64,000 nucleotides of DNA from CADEED01 sp963711635 (lineage in GTDB: Bacteria; Pseudomonadota; Gammaproteobacteria; Steroidobacterales; Steroidobacteraceae): NCBI GenBank assembly GCA_963711635.1, contig CAVQEZ010000024.1, forward strand, positions 1 to 64,000, given 5' to 3'. Of the stretch, positions 56,420 to 64,000 are shown one piece after another (positions within the stretch are counted from its first letter, which is position 1; each line of letters opens with the position of its first letter). The notes beneath the pieces were generated by a model. The model had not been told where the DNA came from, ran no database searches, and was given only the letters and a program-made list of their open reading frames with translations. Both the position numbers and the translations under genes were made by a program.

Positions 56420-57256
56420 ATGCCAGTCATCAAGATGAAACCGACGTCGCCGGGCACGCGCTTCGTCGTCAAGCTCGACAAGTCGCACCTGCACAAGGGC
56501 GGGCCGTTCGAGCCGCTGACCGTGGAACAGAAGCGCAGGTCGGGCCGCAACAACGTGGGCCGCATCACCACGCGCCACCAGGGCAGCGGCACGTACCACA
56601 AGTACCGCATCATCGACTTCAAGCGTGACAAGGACGGCATCAAGGGCGTGGTCGAGCGCCTCGAGCACGATCCGAACCGCACCAGCCACATCGCGCTCAT
56701 CAAGTACTCCGACGGCGAGCGCCGCTACATCATCGCCACCAAGGGCATGGCGCCCGGCGATGAGGTCCGCTCCGGCGCGGATTCCCCGATCAAGTCGGGC
56801 AATTCCATGCAGCTGCGCCACATTCCGGTCGGCTCGATCGTGCACAACATCGAACTGAAGCCCGGCAAGGGCGGCCAGATGGCGCGCAGCGCCGGCAGCT
56901 CGGCCAGCTTCACGGCGCGCGAAGGCATCTACGCCACGCTGCGACTGAAGTCGGGCGAGAGCCGCAAGGTGCACGTCGATTGCCGCGCCACCATCGGCGA
57001 AGTGTCGAACGACGAACACAACCTCAAGGTGTACGGCAAGGCCGGCGCGAAGCGCTGGCTCGGCATCCGTCCGACGGTTCGCGGCCAGGCCATGAATCCG
57101 GTCGACCACCCGCACGGTGGTGGTGAAGGCAAGTCCGGCCAGGGCAACCCGCACCCGGTCAGCCCGTGGGGCCAGAACGCCAAGGGCCTGAAGACCCGGC
57201 GCAACAAGCGCACGACCAACATGATCGTGCAGCGTCGCCAGAACCGCATTCGCTAA
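56420..57256 (+). CDS. rplB: Ribosomal protein L2
   Basis: 278 aa, ATG 56420. VGRITTRHQGSGTYHKYRII, SGNSMQLRHIPVGSIVHNIE and PVDHPHGGGEGKSGQGNPHP (with the conserved peptidyl-transferase-region His) identify L2. Confidence 0.98.
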   Translation: MPVIKMKPTSPGTRFVVKLDKSHLHKGGPFEPLTVEQKRRSGRNNVGRITTRHQGSGTYHKYRIIDFKRDKDGIKGVVERLEHDPNRTSHIALIKYSDGERRYIIATKGMAPGDEVRSGADSPIKSGNSMQLRHIPVGSIVHNIELKPGKGGQMARSAGSSASFTAREGIYATLRLKSGESRKVHVDCRATIGEVSNDEHNLKVYGKAGAKRWLGIRPTVRGQAMNPVDHPHGGGEGKSGQGNPHPVSPWGQNAKGLKTRRNKRTTNMIVQRRQNRIR

Positions 57257-57268
57257 CAAGGATTCGCC

Positions 57269-57550
57269 ATGCCTCGTTCACTGAAAAAGGGCCCGTTCGT
57301 CGATCTTCACCTGCTGAAGAAGGTCGAAGTCGCCGCCGCCAAGAGCGACCGCAAGCCGATCAAGACCTGGTCGCGCCGCTCGATGGTCATTCCCGACATG
57401 GTCGGCCTGACGATCGCGGTGCATAACGGCAGGCAGCACATTCCGGTGCTCATCACCGAGAATATGGTCGGCCACAAACTGGGCGAGTTCTCGCCGACGC
57501 GCACGTTCAAGGCGCACTCGGGCGACAAGAAGGTGGAGGCCTCGGCCTAA
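57269..57550 (+). CDS. rpsS: Ribosomal protein S19
   Basis: 93 aa, ATG 57269 with aaggatt upstream. PRSLKKGPFVDLHLLKKVEV and SRRSMVIPDMVGLTIAVHNG are the S19 signature. Normal length. Confidence 0.98.
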   Translation: MPRSLKKGPFVDLHLLKKVEVAAAKSDRKPIKTWSRRSMVIPDMVGLTIAVHNGRQHIPVLITENMVGHKLGEFSPTRTFKAHSGDKKVEASA

Positions 57551-57551
57551 C

Positions 57552-57896
57552 ATGGAAGCGAAAGCCATCCTGCGCTACGCGCGCATCTCTCCGCAGAAGT
57601 GCCGGCTGGTGGCCGACACCGTGCGCGGCACGCCCGTGAACCTGGCGCTGAACACGCTGAAGTTCATGCCGAAGAAGGGTGCCGACCTGGTGCACAAGGT
57701 GCTGTGGTCCGCCGTGGAAAACGCGCAGAACAACCAGGGCCTGGACGTGGACGACCTCAAGGTCACCCGCATCATGGTCGACGCCGCGCCGACATTTAAG
57801 CGCTTCGGTTCCAAGGCCAAGGGCCGCGGCACGCGCATCATCAAACGCAACAGTCACATCACCGTCGTCGTCGGCGATGGCAAGAAGGACGAGTAA
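57552..57896 (+). CDS. rplV: Ribosomal protein L22
   Basis: 114 aa, ATG 57552, one base after rpsS. ARISPQKCRLVADTVRGTPV and KAKGRGTRIIKRNSHITVVV identify L22, including the exit-tunnel loop region. Confidence 0.97.
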   Translation: MEAKAILRYARISPQKCRLVADTVRGTPVNLALNTLKFMPKKGADLVHKVLWSAVENAQNNQGLDVDDLKVTRIMVDAAPTFKRFGSKAKGRGTRIIKRNSHITVVVGDGKKDE

Positions 57897-57899
57897 GCC

Positions 57900-58652
57900 A
57901 TGGGTCAAAAGGTCAATCCGGTTGCGATCCGCCTGGGCATCACGCGTGAGTGGGTGTCCAAGTGGTACGCGGGCAAGAAGCTGTTCCCGCAGCACGTGAT
58001 CACCGACTTCCGCGTGCGCGAGTTCCTCAAGACCAAGCTCGCCGACGCGTCCGTCAGCCGCATCCTCATCGACCGCGCCGCCAAGCGCGTCAACATCACG
58101 ATCCAGACCGCGCGTCCGGGCATCGTGATCGGCAAGAAGGGCGAGGACATCGAGAAGCTGCGCGCCGAAACGGCCAAGATGCTCAAGCTGCCGCCGCAGG
58201 ACGTGCGCCTGAACATCGCCGAGATCCGCAAGCCGGAGCTCGATGCGCAGCTGGTCGCCGACGGCATCGCGCAGCAGATCGAGAAGCGGGTGATGTTCCG
58301 CCGCGCAATGAAGAGAGCCGTGATGAGCACCATGCGCAGTGGCGCCCTGGGCGTGAAAGTGCGCCTGTCGGGCCGCCTCAACGGCTCGGAAATCGCCCGC
58401 ACCGAGTGGGCGCGCGAAGGCCGCGTGCCGCTGCACACCTTCCGCGCCGACATCGATTACGGCCTGGGCGAGGCCCGCACCACCTACGGCGTCATCGGCG
58501 TCAAGGTGTGGATCTTCAAGGGCGAAGTGTTCGACAAGGCCGAGCTCGCCCAGCAGGCGGAGAACGTCGAGGCCGCCCAGGCTGCGCAGGGCGCCGCCGC
58601 GAACGCGCTCGCCGCGGCCGCCGCCGCCGGCCCGACGCCGCCGGTTGCCTAA
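57900..58652 (+). CDS. rpsC: Ribosomal protein S3
   Basis: 250 aa, ATG 57900. GQKVNPVAIRLGITREWVSK, then the KH domain (TARPGIVIGKKGEDIEKLRA) and GRLNGSEIARTEWAREGRVP. The C-terminus is an Ala-rich tail. Confidence 0.98.
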   Translation: MGQKVNPVAIRLGITREWVSKWYAGKKLFPQHVITDFRVREFLKTKLADASVSRILIDRAAKRVNITIQTARPGIVIGKKGEDIEKLRAETAKMLKLPPQDVRLNIAEIRKPELDAQLVADGIAQQIEKRVMFRRAMKRAVMSTMRSGALGVKVRLSGRLNGSEIARTEWAREGRVPLHTFRADIDYGLGEARTTYGVIGVKVWIFKGEVFDKAELAQQAENVEAAQAAQGAAANALAAAAAAGPTPPVA

Positions 58653-58667
58653 CAAGGTTCAAGGACT

Positions 58668-59081
58668 ATGCAACAGCCCAAGCGCACCAAATATCGCAAG
58701 CAGTTCAAGGGAACGAACACCGGCTTCGCCCATCGCGGCAGCTCGGTGGCGTTCGGTGAATATGGCTTGAAGTCGACCAGCCGCGCCCGCATGACGGCGC
58801 GCGAGATCGAAGCGGCGCGTCGCGCCATGACCCGCTACGTCAAGCGCGGCGGCCAGGTGTGGAACCGCGTGTTCCCCGACGTGCCGGTTTCCAAGAAGCC
58901 GCTCGAAGTCCGCATGGGCTCGGGCAAGGGCAACGTCGAGTACTGGGTGGCCAAGGTGCTGCCCGGCAAAGTGTTGTTCGAAATCGAAGGTGTCGACGAA
59001 GCGACCGCTCGCGAAGCGTTCCGCCTCGCCAGCGCCAAGCTTTCGGTGTCCACCATGTTCGTGAAACGGCAGGTGCGTTGA
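58668..59081 (+). CDS. rplP: Ribosomal protein L16
   Basis: 137 aa, ATG 58668. QPKRTKYRKQFKGTNTGFAH and VMFVKRQVR-like SVSTMFVKRQVR end. The stop overlaps the rpmC start. Confidence 0.98.
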   Translation: MQQPKRTKYRKQFKGTNTGFAHRGSSVAFGEYGLKSTSRARMTAREIEAARRAMTRYVKRGGQVWNRVFPDVPVSKKPLEVRMGSGKGNVEYWVAKVLPGKVLFEIEGVDEATAREAFRLASAKLSVSTMFVKRQVR

Positions 59082-59284
59082 TGAGCGCCAAAGATTTGCG
59101 CGGCAAAGAGCCGAAGGACCTGCAGGGCGAGCTGATCAAGCTGCGTCGTGAGCAGTTCAGCCTGCGCATGCAGGCCGCCAGTGGTCAGACCGTCAAGTCC
59201 TCGGACTTCGGCAAGGTCAAGAAGAGCATCGCGCGCGTGAAGACCGTCATGAGCGAGAAGGCACGCGCAGGAGCGAAGAAATGA
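59081..59284 (+). CDS. rpmC: Ribosomal protein L29
   Basis: 67 aa, ATG 59081. LRGKEPKDLQGELIKLRREQ and VKKSIARVKTVMSEKAR match L29, a two-helix protein. Confidence 0.96.
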   Translation: MSAKDLRGKEPKDLQGELIKLRREQFSLRMQAASGQTVKSSDFGKVKKSIARVKTVMSEKARAGAKK

Positions 59285-59565
59285 GCGCCACAGAAGAAAG
59301 CAAAGTCGAAGTCAAGAAGCCGAGCCGTGCTCTGACGGGCAAGGTCGTCTCGAACAAGATGGAAAAGACCATCGCCGTCGAGATCGAGCGCCTGATCAAG
59401 CACCCGCGTTACGGCAAGTACATCCGCCGCACGACCAAGCTGCTGGCGCACGACGAGAACAAGGAAGCCCGCGAGGGTGACACCGTCTCGATCGCGCCCT
59501 GCCGTCCGCTGTCGCGCCGCAAGTCGTACAAGCTGGTCTCGGTGGTCGAGAAAGCGAGCGCCTAA
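59281..59565 (+). CDS. rpsQ: Ribosomal protein S17
   Basis: 94 aa, ATG 59281 overlapping rpmC. ALTGKVVSNKMEKTIAVEIE, KHPRYGKYIRRTTKLLAHDE and PCRPLSRRKSYKLVSVVEKA are characteristic. Confidence 0.98.
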   Translation: MSATEESKVEVKKPSRALTGKVVSNKMEKTIAVEIERLIKHPRYGKYIRRTTKLLAHDENKEAREGDTVSIAPCRPLSRRKSYKLVSVVEKASA

Positions 59566-59933
59566 TGATCCAGTTACAAACCATGCTGAATGCCGCTGAC
59601 AACAGCGGTGCCCGCACGCTGATGTGCATCAAGGTGCTCGGCGGTACCCGCCGGCGCTATGCGCAGGTCGGCGACGTCATCAAGGTGTCCATCAAGGACG
59701 CCATCCCGCGCGGCAAGGTCAAGAAGGGCGAGGTGTACGACGCCGTGGTGGTGCGCACCAAGCGTGGCGTGCGCCGCGCCGATGGCTCGCTGCTGCGTTT
59801 CGACACCAATGCCGCGGTGTTGCTGACCAACAAGCTCGAGCCGGTCGGCACGCGCATCTTCGGACCCGTGACGCGCGAGCTGCGCACCGAGCGGTTCATG
59901 AAGATCGTGTCGCTCGCTCCCGAGGTGCTGTGA
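59565..59933 (+). CDS. rplN: Ribosomal protein L14
   Basis: 122 aa, ATG 59565 overlapping the rpsQ stop. MIQLQTMLNAADNSGARTLM and RGVRRADGSLLRFDTNAAVL are diagnostic; length exactly as in E. coli style L14. Confidence 0.98.
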   Translation: MIQLQTMLNAADNSGARTLMCIKVLGGTRRRYAQVGDVIKVSIKDAIPRGKVKKGEVYDAVVVRTKRGVRRADGSLLRFDTNAAVLLTNKLEPVGTRIFGPVTRELRTERFMKIVSLAPEVL

Positions 59934-59934
59934 C

Positions 59935-60249
59935 ATGAACAAGATTCGCAAGGGCGACCAGGTGGTCGTGCTTTCGGGCAAGGACAAGGGCCGCCAGGGC
60001 ACCGTGCTTGCCATCGACGGGGAGAAGATCACCGTCGAGAACATCAACAAGGCGAAGAAACACCAGAAGCCGAATCCGCAGCGCCAGGTGCCGGCAGCCA
60101 TCGTCGACAAGCCGATGCCGCTGCACATCTCGAAGGTTGCGCTCTGGAACGCGGCGGCGAAGAAGGGCGATCGCGTCGGCATCAAGCAGTTGAAGGACGG
60201 CAAGCGCGTTCGTTTCTTCAAGTCCAACGGCGAAGTGATCGACGCCTGA
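59935..60249 (+). CDS. rplX: Ribosomal protein L24
   Basis: 104 aa, ATG 59935. The KOW motif lies in IRKGDQVVVLSGKDKGRQGT and the family pattern KAKKHQKPNPQRQVPAAIVD follows. Confidence 0.97.
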   Translation: MNKIRKGDQVVVLSGKDKGRQGTVLAIDGEKITVENINKAKKHQKPNPQRQVPAAIVDKPMPLHISKVALWNAAAKKGDRVGIKQLKDGKRVRFFKSNGEVIDA

Positions 60250-60276
60250 GCGTCGTAAACGAGCAGGAACAGGCAA

Positions 60277-60816
60277 ATGGCCAGGTTAAAAGAGTTCTAC
60301 CAGAAGACGGTGATCCCCAAGCTCACCAAGGACCTCGGCGTGAAGAACGTCATGCAGGTCCCGAAGATCACCAAGATCACGGTGAACATGGGCGTGGGCG
60401 AAGCAGTGGCCGACCGCAAGGTCATGGACGCCGCGGTCGCCGACCTCACCAAGATCACGGGCCAGAAGCCCAAGCTCTGCATGTCGAAGAAGTCGATCGC
60501 GTCGTTCAAGGTTCGCGAGAACCTGGCGATCGGCACGAAGGTGACGCTGCGCGGCGAACGCATGTGGGAGTTCTTCGATCGTCTGATCACGATCGCGATT
60601 CCCCGCATCCGTGACTTCCGCGGCATCAACCCGCGCTCTTTCGATGGCCGCGGCAATTTCAGCCTCGGCATCAAGGAACAGATCATTTTCCCGGAAATCC
60701 AGTACGACCAGATCGATCAGCTCCGGGGAATGGACATCACGATTACCACGACGGCGAAGGACAACAAGCAGGGCAAGGCCCTGCTCGAAGCCTTCAATTT
60801 CCCGTTCCGCAAGTAA
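60277..60816 (+). CDS. rplE: Ribosomal protein L5
   Basis: 179 aa, ATG 60277. LKEFYQKTVIPKLTKDLGVK, KITVNMGVGEAVADRKVMDA and RDFRGINPRSFDGRGNFSLG identify L5, which contacts 5S rRNA. Confidence 0.98.
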   Translation: MARLKEFYQKTVIPKLTKDLGVKNVMQVPKITKITVNMGVGEAVADRKVMDAAVADLTKITGQKPKLCMSKKSIASFKVRENLAIGTKVTLRGERMWEFFDRLITIAIPRIRDFRGINPRSFDGRGNFSLGIKEQIIFPEIQYDQIDQLRGMDITITTTAKDNKQGKALLEAFNFPFRK

Positions 60817-60829
60817 GGAACCCCAGGGT

Positions 60830-61135
60830 ATGGCCAAGACAAACATGGTCGAGCGCGAGAAGCGTCGCGCCAAGATCGTGAAGAAATACGCGGCGAAGCG
60901 CGCTCAGTTGAAAGAGCTCATTCGCAGCCCGAAGACCAATCCGGACGTTCGTGCCGATGCGCAGCAGAAGCTTCAGAAGCTGCCGCGCGACGCCAGTCCG
61001 AGCCGCGGTCGCAACCGTTGCGCGATTACCGGCCGCTCACGCGGCGTGTATCGGCGCTTCGGCCTGGCGCGCGTCAAGGTCCGTGAAGCGGTTGCGCGCG
61101 GCGAATTGCCGGGCGTTTCCAAGGCGAGCTGGTAA
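60830..61135 (+). CDS. rpsN: Ribosomal protein S14
   Basis: 101 aa, ATG 60830. The long, zinc-free type: MVEREKRRAKIVKKYAAKRA and NRCAITGRSRGVYRRFGLAR, without the C-x2-C pair of the short form. Confidence 0.97.
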   Translation: MAKTNMVEREKRRAKIVKKYAAKRAQLKELIRSPKTNPDVRADAQQKLQKLPRDASPSRGRNRCAITGRSRGVYRRFGLARVKVREAVARGELPGVSKASW

Positions 61136-61147
61136 GGAGCGCATGGC

Positions 61148-61543
61148 ATGAGCATGACTGATCCCATTGCCGATCTCCTGACCCGCATCCGCAACGCGCA
61201 GCTGGCGCGCAAGACGGAAGTGTCGGTGTCGTCTTCGAAGCTGAAGACGGCGCTGGTCAAGGTGCTGAAGGAAGAAGGTTACGTGGCCGGCTTCCAGGTC
61301 ACGAGCGACGGCGCGAAGCAGACCCTCAGCATCGAGTTGAAGTATTTCGACGGCCGCCCGGTGATCGACCGCCTGGAGCGCGTTTCGCGCCCGGGGCTGC
61401 GCATCTACCGCGGCAAGACCGAGATACCGAAGATCCAGGGCGGTATGGGTACCGCCATCGTCTCCACGCCCAAGGGCGTGATGACCGACAAACAGGCGCG
61501 GGCCATCGGACAGGGCGGCGAAGTGCTCTGCATCGTCGCCTGA
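61148..61543 (+). CDS. rpsH: Ribosomal protein S8
   Basis: 131 aa, ATG 61148. SMTDPIADLLTRIRNAQLAR and STPKGVMTDKQARAIGQGGE-like end are diagnostic. In E. coli S8 represses the spc genes; the same may hold here. Confidence 0.97.
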   Translation: MSMTDPIADLLTRIRNAQLARKTEVSVSSSKLKTALVKVLKEEGYVAGFQVTSDGAKQTLSIELKYFDGRPVIDRLERVSRPGLRIYRGKTEIPKIQGGMGTAIVSTPKGVMTDKQARAIGQGGEVLCIVA

Positions 61544-61567
61544 GGACAGACATATGAGCCCCAATCT

Positions 61568-62096
61568 ATGAGCCGTGTAGCAAATCGACCCGTCGACCTG
61601 CCCTCGGGCGTTACCGCCTCCGTGGCCGCGAACGTGGTCAAGGTCAAGGGCGCCAAGGGCGAGCTTTCGCTCACCGTGGCCAGTGGCGTGAGCGTCGAGC
61701 AGCAGGACAAGAAACTGCAGATCAAGTTCGAAGGGCAGCAGGCGCGCATGTCGGCCGGTGCCGCGCGCGCGCACCTGGCGAACATGGTGGCCGGCGTGTC
61801 CAAGGGCTACGAGCGCAAGCTCGAGCTGGTCGGCGTGGGCTATCGCGCCGCCGTGCAGGGCAAGGTGCTGAACCTCACGCTCGGCTTCTCGCACGCGGTG
61901 AATTTTCCGATTCCGGATGGCATCTCGATGGAAACGCCGACCCAGACCGAAATCACCATCAAAGGCATCGACCGCCAGAAGGTCGGCCAGGTCGCGGCAA
62001 AGATCCGCGGCATCCGTCCGCCGGAGCCCTACAAAGGCAAAGGCGTCCGCTACGTCCGGCGAGCAGATCGTCATGAAGGAGGGCAAGAAGAAGTAA
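61568..62096 (+). CDS. rplF: Ribosomal protein L6 (one-base frameshift near its end)
   Basis: ATG 61568. ANRPVDLPSGVTASVAANVV to GIRPPEPYKGKGVRY is normal L6. After the codon for that Tyr (about 62053) the frame reads VRRADRH, while the true end SGEQIVMKEGKKK, stopping at TAA 62094-62096, is in the next frame. One inserted base near 62054-62057 accounts for it. Since L6 is essential or nearly so, an assembly error is the simplest explanation. Without correction the frame runs on through rplR. Confidence 0.9.
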
Positions 62097-62111
62097 TTCT
62101 TCGGCACTCAT

Positions 62112-62472
62112 ATGCAGATCACCAAGAAAGAGCGGCGCCAGCGCCGCGCCATCAAGACCCGCATGAAGATCCGCGAGCTCGGCATCGCGCGTCTGACCGT
62201 GCACCGCACCCCGCAGCACATCTACGCGCAGGTGTTCGATGCCTCGGGCGGCAAGGTGCTCGCCACCGCGTCCACCGTGCAGGAGAACGTCGCCAAGGGA
62301 CTCAAGGGCACGGGCAACGTCGAGGCGGCCAAGGCCGTCGGCACGCGCGATTGCCGAGGCCGCGAAGGCCGCGGGCGTCACCAAGGTCGCGTTCGATCGC
62401 GCGGGTTTCATGTATCACGGCCGCGTCAAGGCGCTGGCCGACGCCGCGCGTGAAGCCGGCCTGGAATTCTGA
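62112..62472 (+). CDS. rplR: Ribosomal protein L18 (one-base frameshift)
   Basis: ATG 62112. MQITKKERRQRRAIKTRMKI to NVEAAKAVGT is normal L18. From about 62346 an inserted base puts the rest (AIAEAAKAAGVTKVAFDRAG, then HGRVKALADAAREAGLEF) in another frame, ending at TGA 62470-62472. The complete protein would be 119 aa, the usual length. Probably a sequence error, like that in rplF about 290 bases upstream. Confidence 0.9.
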
Positions 62473-62483
62473 GGACTTAACTA

Positions 62484-62993
62484 ATGGCACGACCGGACAA
62501 CAAATCGCAGTCGCAGGACGAGTTCCTCGAGAAGCTGGTTGCAGTCAATCGCACGGCCAAGGTGGTCAAGGGCGGACGCCAGTTCGGCTTCACCGCGCTG
62601 ACTGTCGTGGGCGACGGCGCCGGCCGCGTGGGCTTCGGATTCGGCAAGGCGCGTGAAGTGCCGGTGGCCATTTCCAAGGCCATGGCGCAGGCGCGCAAGA
62701 ACATGATCAACGTGGCGCTCAGGAACGACACGCTGCACTTCGCCATCAAGGGTTCGCACGGCGCGACCATGGTGTACATGCAGCCGGCATCCGATGGTAC
62801 CGGCGTCATCGCCGGCGGCGGTATGCGCGCGGTGCTCGAGTGCGCCGGCGTGCGCAACGTGCTGGCCAAGAGCTACGGCTCGCGCAACCCCATCAACGTG
62901 GTGCGCGCCACGGTGAATGCGCTGGCCAATGTGCGCTCGCCCGAGGACATCGCGGCCAAGCGCGGCAAGAGCGTCGAGGAGATCCTGGGCTGA
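62484..62993 (+). CDS. rpsE: Ribosomal protein S5
   Basis: 169 aa, ATG 62484. EFLEKLVAVNRTAKVVKGGR, VGFGFGKAREVPVAISKAMA and VRNVLAKSYGSRNPINVVRA are the S5 signatures. Confidence 0.98.
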   Translation: MARPDNKSQSQDEFLEKLVAVNRTAKVVKGGRQFGFTALTVVGDGAGRVGFGFGKAREVPVAISKAMAQARKNMINVALRNDTLHFAIKGSHGATMVYMQPASDGTGVIAGGGMRAVLECAGVRNVLAKSYGSRNPINVVRATVNALANVRSPEDIAAKRGKSVEEILG

Positions 62994-63013
62994 TCGCCCG
63001 CGGAGCAACCCAC

Positions 63014-63217
63014 ATGGCAGCCAAGAACATCAAGGTCACGCTGGCGAAGAGCCTCGCGGGCCAGCTGAAGAGCATCCAGGCGTCGGTGCGCGGGCTTGGC
63101 CTGCGTAAGCCGCACCAGACGGTGGAAGTCTCCGACACGCCGCAGAACCGCGGCATGATCGGCGCGGCTTCGCACCTGTTGAAGGTTTCGCCCCCCGCCG
63201 AAGGCGGGAAGAATTAA
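63014..63217 (+). CDS. rpmD: Ribosomal protein L30
   Basis: 67 aa, ATG 63014. KNIKVTLAKSLAGQLKSIQA and LGLRKPHQTVEVSDTPQNRG identify L30. Slightly longer than the E. coli protein at its C-terminus. Confidence 0.96.
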   Translation: MAAKNIKVTLAKSLAGQLKSIQASVRGLGLRKPHQTVEVSDTPQNRGMIGAASHLLKVSPPAEGGKN

Positions 63218-63229
63218 AGAGGCATCGAC

Positions 63230-63712
63230 ATGACCATGCGTTTGAACGACATGAAGCCCGCCCAAGGAGCCCGCAAGACGCGTCTGCGCGTGGGTCGCGG
63301 CGCGTCCGCCGGCCAGGGCAAGACCTGCGGCCGCGGCGTGAAGGGCCAGCGTGCCCGCAAGGGTGGCTATCACAAGGTCGGCTTCGAAGGCGGCCAGATG
63401 CCCATCCAGCGTCGCATGCCCAAGGTCGGCTTCCGTTCGGCCATGAAGGCCTTGCGCGCCGAGGTGCGCCTGGACGAGCTGGCCAAGATCGAGGGCACCG
63501 TGGTCGATCTCGACGCCTTGAAGAAGGCCAACATCATCCCGACATTTGCCGACCAGGCAAAAGTCGTGCTGTCGGGCGAAATCAATAAAGCCTTCACGCT
63601 CAAAGGCATCGGCACCACCAAGGGTGCGCGTGAGGCCATCGAGAAGGCGGGCGGCACGGTCGAGGCGCTGCCCGAGAAGCCCAAGGCAGAGAAACTGAAG
63701 GCCAAGAAGTAA
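63230..63712 (+). CDS. rplO: Ribosomal protein L15
   Basis: 160 aa, ATG 63230 with agagg seven bases upstream (ATG 63236 is also possible). RLRVGRGASAGQGKTCGRGV and GGQMPIQRRMPKVGF are typical of L15. Confidence 0.97.
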   Translation: MTMRLNDMKPAQGARKTRLRVGRGASAGQGKTCGRGVKGQRARKGGYHKVGFEGGQMPIQRRMPKVGFRSAMKALRAEVRLDELAKIEGTVVDLDALKKANIIPTFADQAKVVLSGEINKAFTLKGIGTTKGAREAIEKAGGTVEALPEKPKAEKLKAKK

Positions 63713-63724
63713 GGCAGCTCGCAC

Positions 63725-64000
63725 GTGGCAGACAGCTCAACCCAGAATCCGGCAGCAGTACTTGGCGACGCGGCGCGTTACGGCGACGTGCGCAAGCGCC
63801 TGCTGTTCCTGATCGGCGGTCTCATTGTCTACCGCATCGGCACCTACATCCCGGTGCCGGGCATCAACCCGGACGCGGTCGCGAACTTCTTCAAGGACAA
63901 TGCCGAGACCATTTTCGGCGTCGTGAACATGTTCTCGGGCGGCGCGCTCGAGCGCCTGTCCATCTTCACGCTGGGCGTGATGCCGTACATCTCGGCCTCG
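63725..64000 (+). CDS. secY: Preprotein translocase subunit SecY, start only
   Basis: GTG 63725 starts a frame open to the window end (92 codons). After a short N-terminal segment it reads DVRKRLLFLIGGLIVYRIGT, YIPVPGINPDAVANFF and NMFSGGALERLSIFTLGVMP, the first transmembrane helix and plug region of SecY. SecY forms the Sec protein-export channel; its place after rplO is the standard spc order. Confidence 0.97.
   Translation, partial: MADSSTQNPAAVLGDAARYGDVRKRLLFLIGGLIVYRIGTYIPVPGINPDAVANFFKDNAETIFGVVNMFSGGALERLSIFTLGVMPYISAS

Noticed and set aside
62050..62350. Programmed frameshifting in rplF and rplR
   Set aside because: No slippery heptamer is seen at either site and both shifts are single inserted bases in unrelated contexts; sequence error is simpler.
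1..64000. tRNA, rRNA or insertion-sequence genes
   Set aside because: No tRNA-like cloverleaf, rRNA segment or transposase gene was recognised in reading either strand.

Overview
The window is GC-rich proteobacterial chromosome. The ribosomal-protein order, NirB/NasA-type nitrate assimilation and the attC family suggest a gammaproteobacterium of the Xanthomonadales/Steroidobacterales kind. That placement is an inference from gene style; no 16S rRNA gene lies in the window.

Bases 1-15,896 are an integron cassette array. About 28 short modules, nearly all read on the + strand, are separated by 69-98 nt attC sites. Most attC sites are 86-89 nt and nearly identical: R'' gcctaac at the left, a conserved gataaagtgccaag core, and cgctcagctcaaccgttaggc-type sequence at the right. 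Many cassettes begin and end with 10-13 bp of complementary sequence, as expected of unshuffled integron cassettes. The orientation puts the integrase and attI upstream of base 1. Cargo includes GNAT acetyltransferases, a HicA/HicB pair, a MAPEG protein, DUF805 and DUF2007 proteins, an SRPBCC protein, a RibD/DHFR-like reductase, a VOC protein that looks chimeric, a 2OG-Fe(II) oxygenase, lipoproteins and small membrane proteins. Ten of the first 14 cassettes carry frameshifted genes although their attC sites are intact. The array ends in a truncated attC at 15,870.

Bases 15.9-26.7 kb hold small single-domain genes (VOC, DUF1801, GNAT, EthD, DUF2200, YCII, GFA, DUF1761, SnoaL), a bactofilin, a CPBP membrane protein and a secreted GH5 glycosidase. 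Several of these families also occur as cassettes, but no attC sites are seen here.

Bases 26.7-45.5 kb are a nitrate/nitrite assimilation region in two blocks, each preceded by a GG-N10-GC sigma-54 promoter: nirB, a NirD-oxidoreductase fusion and nasA; then a porin, a nirC-type channel and a PP2C phosphatase-kinase. Between them lie a sugar operon (GH97, Tat-exported TIM-barrel isomerase, HEAT-repeat cytochrome c protein) and, on the minus strand, hemD with a TPR methyltransferase.

Bases 45.6-54.3 kb hold a compact operon: a PEP-synthase-like swivel/His protein, a dihydroxyacetophenone-dioxygenase-like cupin, a separate PEP-synthase ATP-binding protein, a biotin carrier, biotin carboxylase, a divergent carboxyltransferase and a HAD-IIA phosphatase, followed by a Ddl. 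The split PEP-synthase pair resembles phenylphosphate synthase, so a phosphorylation-linked biotin-dependent carboxylation pathway is proposed. This is the best candidate here for an undescribed metabolic system.

Bases 54.4-64.0 kb are the S10-spc ribosomal protein operon from rplC to secY (cut by the window end). No rpsJ precedes rplC. rplF and rplR each carry a one-base frameshift.
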